64,000 nucleotides of DNA, taken from NCBI GenBank assembly GCA_002812745.2, contig NCSJ02000008.1, positions 1-64,000 of the forward strand, read 5' to 3'. The notes beneath the pieces were generated by a model, which was not told the origin of the DNA, did no database searches, and worked only from the letters and a program-made list of their open reading frames with translations. The stretch's first letter is position 1. Each line of letters opens with the position of its first letter. This DNA is from Scytalidium lignicola (taxonomy: Eukaryota; Ascomycota; Leotiomycetes). Below, one piece after another: positions 58,614 through 64,000 of this stretch. A program made the translations under genes and the position numbers.

Positions 58614-60041
58614 ATGCTTTATATGCTTCGTTACGCTGCAAACACTTTTCAACAGGTCATTAAAACCACCTTTCACTTTCTCACTGGGTATCACTTCCAA
58701 CAAATACAAGATCCAATTGTTGCATCTCGAACCATGAAGAATATCGTCATTCTCGGAGGCTCTTACGCGGGAATTACGGCTGCACATGGACTCCTTAAGC
58801 AAGTTGCAAAGATAGGTTCTTTCAAGATAACATTAGTATCTCCAAACACCCATCATTACGGGAACATGGCCTCAGCCCGTGGCATTGTTCCGGAGCAGTT
58901 CGCGGATGAGACGCTCTTCCAACCTATCGCTCCCGGTTTTGCCAAATATCCAAGCTCTCAGTTTGAATTCATCGTTGCTTCGGCTGAGAGCCTCGATGTT
59001 GTGGCCAAAAAGGTAGAGATTTCTAGTGCGACTGGACATGCAACGCTCGAGTATGACTATCTTATTCTTGCTACGGGAACCCGTACAGCAGAGTCTACAC
59101 CATTCAAAGGACTGGGTTCCACAGAAGCAACGAAAGCCGCTTTGCATGACTTCCAGGCGCAGGTAAAGAGGGCAAAAACGATCGTCGTAGCTGGCGCCGG
59201 CGTAACAGGTGTCGAGGTTGCTGGCGAACTGGGGTACTCATATGGACAGTCGAAGGAGATCATTCTCGTAAGTATCTTTGCCTCTACCTCTCAAAACCAC
59301 ATCTACCTATGATCTGACCCAATATGCTCATATATAACTGACTCCCATACAGCTCTCAAGCACTGCCAAAATCCTACCACAAAGCCCTAAATTCGTATCT
59401 CGCATTTCCACAGCCTCCCTCCTCAATCTACATGTTTCCATCAAGTACCTAACGCGCGTCGTTTCCTCCAAAGCATCGGATGGCGGACATATTCTTACTC
59501 TTTCGAATGGAGAACACTTAAAGGCAGATATGTATATCCCGACGTTTGGACTGACGCCTAACTCGACATACATCCCTTCAAAATTCCTCAATGACAACGG
59601 ATTCGTAGAGGTGGATGAGTATCTCCGTGTCAAGGGACTAAAAGATGTGTGGGCCATAGGGGACGTCTCGGCGATGGAGGCGAAGCAGTATTTGCCTAGC
59701 AGGGCACAAGCATTTTACCTTTCTAAAACCTTTGCTTCTATCCTGCGCAACAAATTGCCCACCCCTTACAAGGCCTCTACTCGTACGTATAGTATTTTCA
59801 TTGCCACAGTACATTATCTTTTTTATTTATCCTTTTCAGGAGAGTTATTCGAGAAACAGGGAGAGGCTGACCTTATGACTTCTATGCAGGGCCTATAGGT
59901 CTTCAGATCGGGAAAGAGGTTGGGGTGGGGCATTTTGGGAGTTGGAAAATGCCGACATTTATGATTGTTATGTCGAGGAAGAATCTGTTTACAGAGAATT
60001 TGAAGCCGTTGGTTGATGGGACCTTGTCTAGTTGGTTCTAA
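58614..60041 (+). CDS. AMID/AIF-like FAD-dependent NAD(P)H oxidoreductase
   Basis: Three exons, 58,614-59,267, 59,353-59,782 and 59,890-60,041, giving 411 residues. The family comprises FAD enzymes related to AIF-homologous mitochondrion-associated inducer of death and NDH-2-type oxidoreductases. Motifs: a hydrophobic N-terminal stretch, the FAD fold KNIVILGGSYAGITAAHGLL (about residues 42-61), YLILATGTR, the second dinucleotide fold IVVAGAGVTGVEVAGELG, and WAIGDVSAME before the C-terminal helix. The last exon supplies GVGHFGSWKMPTFMIVMSRK, a conserved family end. An alternative acceptor at 59,839 (tttcag) would give only RELFEKQG and a stop 20 codons later, so the downstream acceptor (tatgcag, ending 59,889) is preferred. 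Expected at membranes of mitochondria or cytosol. Confidence 0.8.
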
Positions 60042-60555
60042 GAGCAGAGGCCAAATACCGTTGGTATCATGTTTCGTTAATGGTTGATTAGTTTTTTAAT
60101 TAGGTGTTATTCTGTTCTTAAAATGACTTGTTGAGATAGTGAAATACAATTAAACAACCTAGAACAAAACTCATGAATTTTAGTGATAAGAATAATTGCA
60201 GTAGTATAAACTGCTAAATTGACATTAGGTAGAATAACTTCTCATGTGCTGAATTTGTTGAACTCTCCTTAGTTACTTAGTATTCTAGTCATACATAGCC
60301 TTCAGCCTTCTTTCAAATGTGGGTGGTAGTGTCTGTATTGCTGCTAGATCTTTGGCGTAGAGGTGTATAAATAGCTCATAACTCACTCAAAATAAAGAAG
60401 AAAGTAGTTGTATTTGCGGGCTGTTTTATAGTTATTCAAAGAAGAATTTATGGCCGATCAAAGNAAAAAACAATTCAAAGTCATAATATATTATCATATA
60501 GACCAATTAAATATCATCTATAATTAATACAAGTTGCTCAAAAATCATTAAAGAG
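60042..60555. other. Intergenic, nothing recognised
   Basis: AT-rich 3' flanks of convergent genes, with an N beside an A run at 60,464. Confidence 0.4.
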
Positions 60556-62433
60556 CTAGTGATAAGTAACATTTTTAAACAGTTTACTACGGTGCACTGG
60601 CACTGTTGAGGATGCCGCAATACGGTACTCTATCTTGCCGTTCTGGCCATCTTGGATAGGGAAAATATCAAGCTTGACTGGTTGTATAAGGTCCCCTGAG
60701 AGTGTTGCTCCAGCTAAGCTATCGAGACTTTGGCGTTCAACCCCTGACAGAATCGTTACTAATCCGAATCCTTTACTCAGCGGTGTCGAATGAAACGTGA
60801 CAGTCACCACAAGGATAACAGCAATGAGCAGAGGCTGTAGGGCGATGACAATATAAAGCAAGCCTGCCTTCTGTAGAGTTGGTCGGGCGTATAGAATAGT
60901 TTGGTTGGTGACTGGGTATGTCATCCAGGCATAGCCAGCACCGTTGAATAACCCCGTTGAAGAATTGAACTGCGATGCGTTGAATTGTAACGGGCTATCC
61001 AAACCTGTTATTCTCGACCACACCATTGCCGCTACACTTGTCGACATGGACGGGCCTAACCAAGGGGATTGAGTTCTGGCGCCGCCGCCACTAAATGAGC
61101 CCAATACATCGATGAGGGATGGATAATACCATCCACCAATCTCCTCCTGGCTAGAAATCATCTGCTGCTTCTCCGGTGGCAGAGCCGTGTCGTTACAAGA
61201 GGCATCTATGAGCTGGATGCCACCTCGAGTGACTGACCAGGTGCCTTTACACTGCTGCCGATTGACATTGTAGAGTTGGGTATAAGTGGAAAGACTATAG
61301 CATGGTGTTTGAGTTCCCGGTGCAAAACCGATATACTGCATAGACTGATCTGACACATTTGTCTCATCGAGCAGTATGAGAGACCAGCCATTGTACAAGT
61401 CGGCGATTGTCAAGTCCCAGGTCCCTGGGTTGTCACCTTTATTTTGACCAGCTAAACAGGCAGCTGTGAAAGTAGAGTTGAATGCAGTTGGTTCTTCAGT
61501 CCTCGAGCGATTGAGGGTGGCAACAGTAGCAAAAACAGGCGCGTTGATCGCCCATGACTCTCCTAGTGCAAGCAACTCCTGTACTTCGCTGAGATATTCG
61601 GGCTGTGGGGTATCTAGAATCGCGGTGCTCTCATTGTTTAACGAGAGGATATTGAAACCATAAGTTTGAGGATATGTCGGTGGAAGTGGTTCAGAGCCGT
61701 TTGAAATTAATGACGATGCCACGAAGAACGGCACCGTTGCGTTGAAGAAGATTGAGACACCGGTATGAAAGCCCATAGATAGGAAGCCTGGCGGAGGGAA
61801 CATGCCAAAGAATGACGCCGTTGATACGTAATCCATGGTATTCACAACCACTGCGCTCTCGCCGCCCTTGAAAGTCTTATATGCAATACTGAGTCCGATT
61901 GGGAGGGCCAACATGAGGGCAAGAAGGATGCGCCAGACGATACTGACCCTCGATGCAAGAGGCTTATTACGAAGAATTGCGTCATAGTTCTGGAGTACAG
62001 ATGGGCCAATCTTGGCTTCGAGAAGTAGAAATAATTCTGGCGCGACAATCCCGAGACATAGGTTCATGATACTGAGCAGAAAACCAATAACAATCAGTTG
62101 GTAGTTTCCAACACCCAGGCGCCACGAGAAGTCGTTATTTGCCACTGCCATGATAGCAACAACTGCACAAATGAACGCCAGACCAGCCGCAAATAGGTCT
62201 ATAGCGTAGAGTCTCTTCTTTATTGTCGGCCTGCCAAGCGGCAGGAGGGAAGATGACTTAGAAGCAGCAGACGACATATCCCGAAGCTGGAATTCTCTCT
62301 GTTGGCCATCTATAAGAGGTGCCAAAGCGCCATCGTCGAATTCTGATGTACGATATGTGTTGAAAGAAGCTGGTGGTGATATCCCATGGTTATGACTGTC
62401 GCGATCAGTCGGATCCGATTGTTGTGAAGCCAT
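60556..62433 (-). CDS. Large polytopic membrane protein with glycosylated outer domain
   Basis: Single exon from ATG 62,433 (MASQQSDPTDRDSHNHG), 625 residues; the frame is open 70 codons further upstream, but that part is cysteine-rich and non-coding in style. Hydrophobic segments lie at about residues 80-100 (LYAIDLFAAGLAFICAVVAI), 110-130, 168-188 (IVWRILLALMLALPIGLSIA) and 530-550 (LLYIVIALQPLLIAVILVV). A loop of some 330 residues between spans three and four has many N-x-S/T sites (NATVPF, NRS, NST, NVS, NQT) and conserved Cys. A Ser-rich N-terminus and a short C-terminus probably face the cytosol. This architecture occurs in a set of fungal hypothetical membrane proteins; no function is known to me. 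Confidence 0.75.
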   Translation of the reverse strand: MASQQSDPTDRDSHNHGISPPASFNTYRTSEFDDGALAPLIDGQQREFQLRDMSSAASKSSSLLPLGRPTIKKRLYAIDLFAAGLAFICAVVAIMAVANNDFSWRLGVGNYQLIVIGFLLSIMNLCLGIVAPELFLLLEAKIGPSVLQNYDAILRNKPLASRVSIVWRILLALMLALPIGLSIAYKTFKGGESAVVVNTMDYVSTASFFGMFPPPGFLSMGFHTGVSIFFNATVPFFVASSLISNGSEPLPPTYPQTYGFNILSLNNESTAILDTPQPEYLSEVQELLALGESWAINAPVFATVATLNRSRTEEPTAFNSTFTAACLAGQNKGDNPGTWDLTIADLYNGWSLILLDETNVSDQSMQYIGFAPGTQTPCYSLSTYTQLYNVNRQQCKGTWSVTRGGIQLIDASCNDTALPPEKQQMISSQEEIGGWYYPSLIDVLGSFSGGGARTQSPWLGPSMSTSVAAMVWSRITGLDSPLQFNASQFNSSTGLFNGAGYAWMTYPVTNQTILYARPTLQKAGLLYIVIALQPLLIAVILVVTVTFHSTPLSKGFGLVTILSGVERQSLDSLAGATLSGDLIQPVKLDIFPIQDGQNGKIEYRIAASSTVPVHRSKLFKNVTYH

Positions 62434-63505
62434 AGTATTTTTTTTGAAAAGATGCAGAAGAGGCTTTCCTGGATAGCCGCCACCCTCGTTGAACGTTCGA
62501 AAAAAGATAAGATGACTATATATGAAAGATGGACACGCCGCAAATAGAGTACTTACTGGATCCTTGAGTACAAAAAGACAAAACGGCCTGCTGTGCCACG
62601 GCCCTGCAGTGGTCTTGAGCAGGCAAAACTTTGCATGCAGCATAACTTATAACTTAGCACGAAGAAGCCTAGCCTACAGTAAACCTGAGAAGATAATAAG
62701 AGTACACAGACGCTGGAGTTGTGCGGCAAAGCCAAGCATCCTTGTACTGTGGGGATTCACTTGCATGTCATTGATATCAATACCTAGAGGCTTACTCAGC
62801 CCCGATCGAATTAGTTCACAAGAGCCTCACAGGATGGAGCAGATGAAACTCATCATTGGCAGAAGAGAGTCAAGAGACCTGAGTTGGGTATCTCAGCGGT
62901 AAAGCTAGGCACATCTGGCCTGGTCATAAACGCCGCATGTAATTTATTGCGATCCAGCTAGGGTTGACACGACGTTTCTTACCACCCTGTGTGCCACATG
63001 TAACTGGCAGCTACGTTATAGTGACGCTAGCTCTTGGAATGCGCAAAACTGTATTTATAATCATTAAATTAATATTACATCAATGAAGCCTTAAAATAAA
63101 TGGACTATAAGGAATAATTAAATTCATAAAATGACTAAACAATACAAGGCTAACTAGTGTTATTATAACTTGTTGAATAATGTAATGAAAGGAATAGTTT
63201 AGAAAGATTAAATTGATTATTATATTCGGAGACTATGGATCTAAGAGGCGAAGCAACATTCTTACCACTAAATCTGGATGTTTGCCTCAACATCACAGAC
63301 CTAAATTGTGTATTAATATATGATGATATCGATATTGTAGTAATGACGATTCAAATATAAATTGTGCTACGCTAAAGAGTGAAATATACTGGGCATGGAA
63401 GAGATACATACTGAACTGTGTGAATACATGTTAATGAAAGTGAGTAAGAGATTCAAGAGAGAAATTCAAGATTTTCGTGAACAAATGGGACAGGAGCATC
63501 ATAAC
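62434..63505. other. Intergenic, nothing recognised
   Basis: Promoter of the membrane protein, then an AT-rich stretch (63.05-63.45 kb). A 126-codon plus frame at 62,522 is antisense to the upstream open part of that gene and has no domain. Confidence 0.4.
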
Positions 63506-64000
63506 TTAATCTGACCAAGGGTCGTACCCAGTGTCAGGATGCGGCCATCCCAGATCCTCTGCAATATCAGACCAATGCAGCGTCTCATCTGTCTCCGAGG
63601 TGGAAGAGAAAGATCTGCCTCCAAGCCCCGTCCCTAAAGACCTCATCTTTTCCTCAGCAGCCTTTTTAGCTTCTTGAAGCCTCTTTCTCTCTTCTCGCTT
63701 TCGCTCTTCTTCTGATCTCTTAATCTGGGCCCACTTTTGAAGCTCGTCCTCGTGTTGTATGCACCATAACACAACATCTCTCGTGGCCAGGACATCTTCC
63801 ATACAATCATGGGTGCTTTTCTTGTTGTCTCGGAATTTGATATGAAGCAGTTCACGACAGAGAGTATCAAGACCCCACTGACGGGCTTCACCAACAGCCT
63901 CTCTTGTCAGGATTGCTGAGTCCACAATACGAGGATGTATCAACCTCAAAACGTCCAGGTCATTCCGTAAGGCATGTCCTACAAGAATGGTACTCTCGTC
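63506..64000 (-). CDS. DEDDh-type 3'-5' RNA exonuclease, C-terminal part
   Basis: Partial, 164 codons to the window end plus stop; the start lies beyond 64,000. Motif Exo II is STILVGHALRNDLDVLRL with its catalytic Asp, and Exo III is STHDCMEDVLATRDV with the His/Asp pair of the DEDDh class. The family includes Rex-type exonucleases that trim RNA 3' ends. The missing upstream part should contain Exo I (DxE). The C-terminal third is a lysine/glutamate-rich helix (RSEEERKREERKRLQEA), followed by an acidic Trp-containing tail (HWSDIAEDLGWPHPD). Assignment to Rex3/Rex4-like or another member is not possible from this part. Confidence 0.85.
   Translation of the reverse strand, partial: DESTILVGHALRNDLDVLRLIHPRIVDSAILTREAVGEARQWGLDTLCRELLHIKFRDNKKSTHDCMEDVLATRDVVLWCIQHEDELQKWAQIKRSEEERKREERKRLQEAKKAAEEKMRSLGTGLGGRSFSSTSETDETLHWSDIAEDLGWPHPDTGYDPWSD

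Overview
This is a nuclear window from a filamentous ascomycete (Pezizomycotina). The evidence is short GT-AG introns of about 50-110 bp, fungal families (Zn2Cys6 regulator, GPI-anchored serine-rich protein, Rds1-like ferritin-fold protein, phytanoyl-CoA dioxygenase, AMID-type oxidoreductase) and a sharp split into an AT-rich half and a gene-bearing half. Leotiomycetes is my guess from the feel of the genes; the sequence does not prove it.

Positions 1 to about 23,440 form an extremely AT-rich block. It is built of nested retroelements decayed in the way repeat-induced point mutation (RIP) decays them: many TAA/TAG where related elements have Gln or Trp, and few CpA or CpG. It holds three Ty1/copia relics (3.1-3.8 kb; 12.4-15.5 kb; minus strand at 17.25-18.06 kb continuing at 22.9 kb), a complete but internally deleted Ty3/gypsy element with both LTRs (18,063-22,884), an LTR-flanked element with a repetitive non-coding interior (8,539-11,934), a 268-bp solo LTR with a perfect 5-bp target duplication (12,767-13,034), and two copies of a GC-rich foldback MITE with TA target duplications (1-219, 2,694-3,082).

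From about 23.4 kb on, base composition is balanced and genes are well spaced. In order: FAD monooxygenase (-), MDR quinone oxidoreductase (+), GNAT acetyltransferase (+), four-pass membrane protein (+), a gene with two in-frame TAG codons (+), a second GNAT (-), secreted Rds1-like ferritin-fold protein (-), tRNA-Phe, GPI-anchored protein (-), secreted beta-helix plus bulb-lectin protein (-), BTB protein (-), tRNA-Leu, small EF-hand-like protein (-), phytanoyl-CoA dioxygenase (+), coiled-coil protein with a frameshift (+), eight-finger C2H2 protein (-), decayed Zn2Cys6 regulator (-), AMID-like oxidoreductase (+), polytopic membrane protein (-) and the C-terminal half of a DEDDh exonuclease (-, runs off the end). 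No large biosynthetic cluster is present. The only pair suggesting joint action is the divergent monooxygenase/oxidoreductase couple at 24-27.3 kb.

The most unusual item is the tRNA-Phe(GAA) gene at 37,955-38,104. Besides the normal 24-nt intron after position 37 it carries a 53-nt insert in the D loop that looks like an mRNA-type intron (GTAAGC donor, TACTAAT branch site, TAG acceptor). Removing it restores a canonical D arm.
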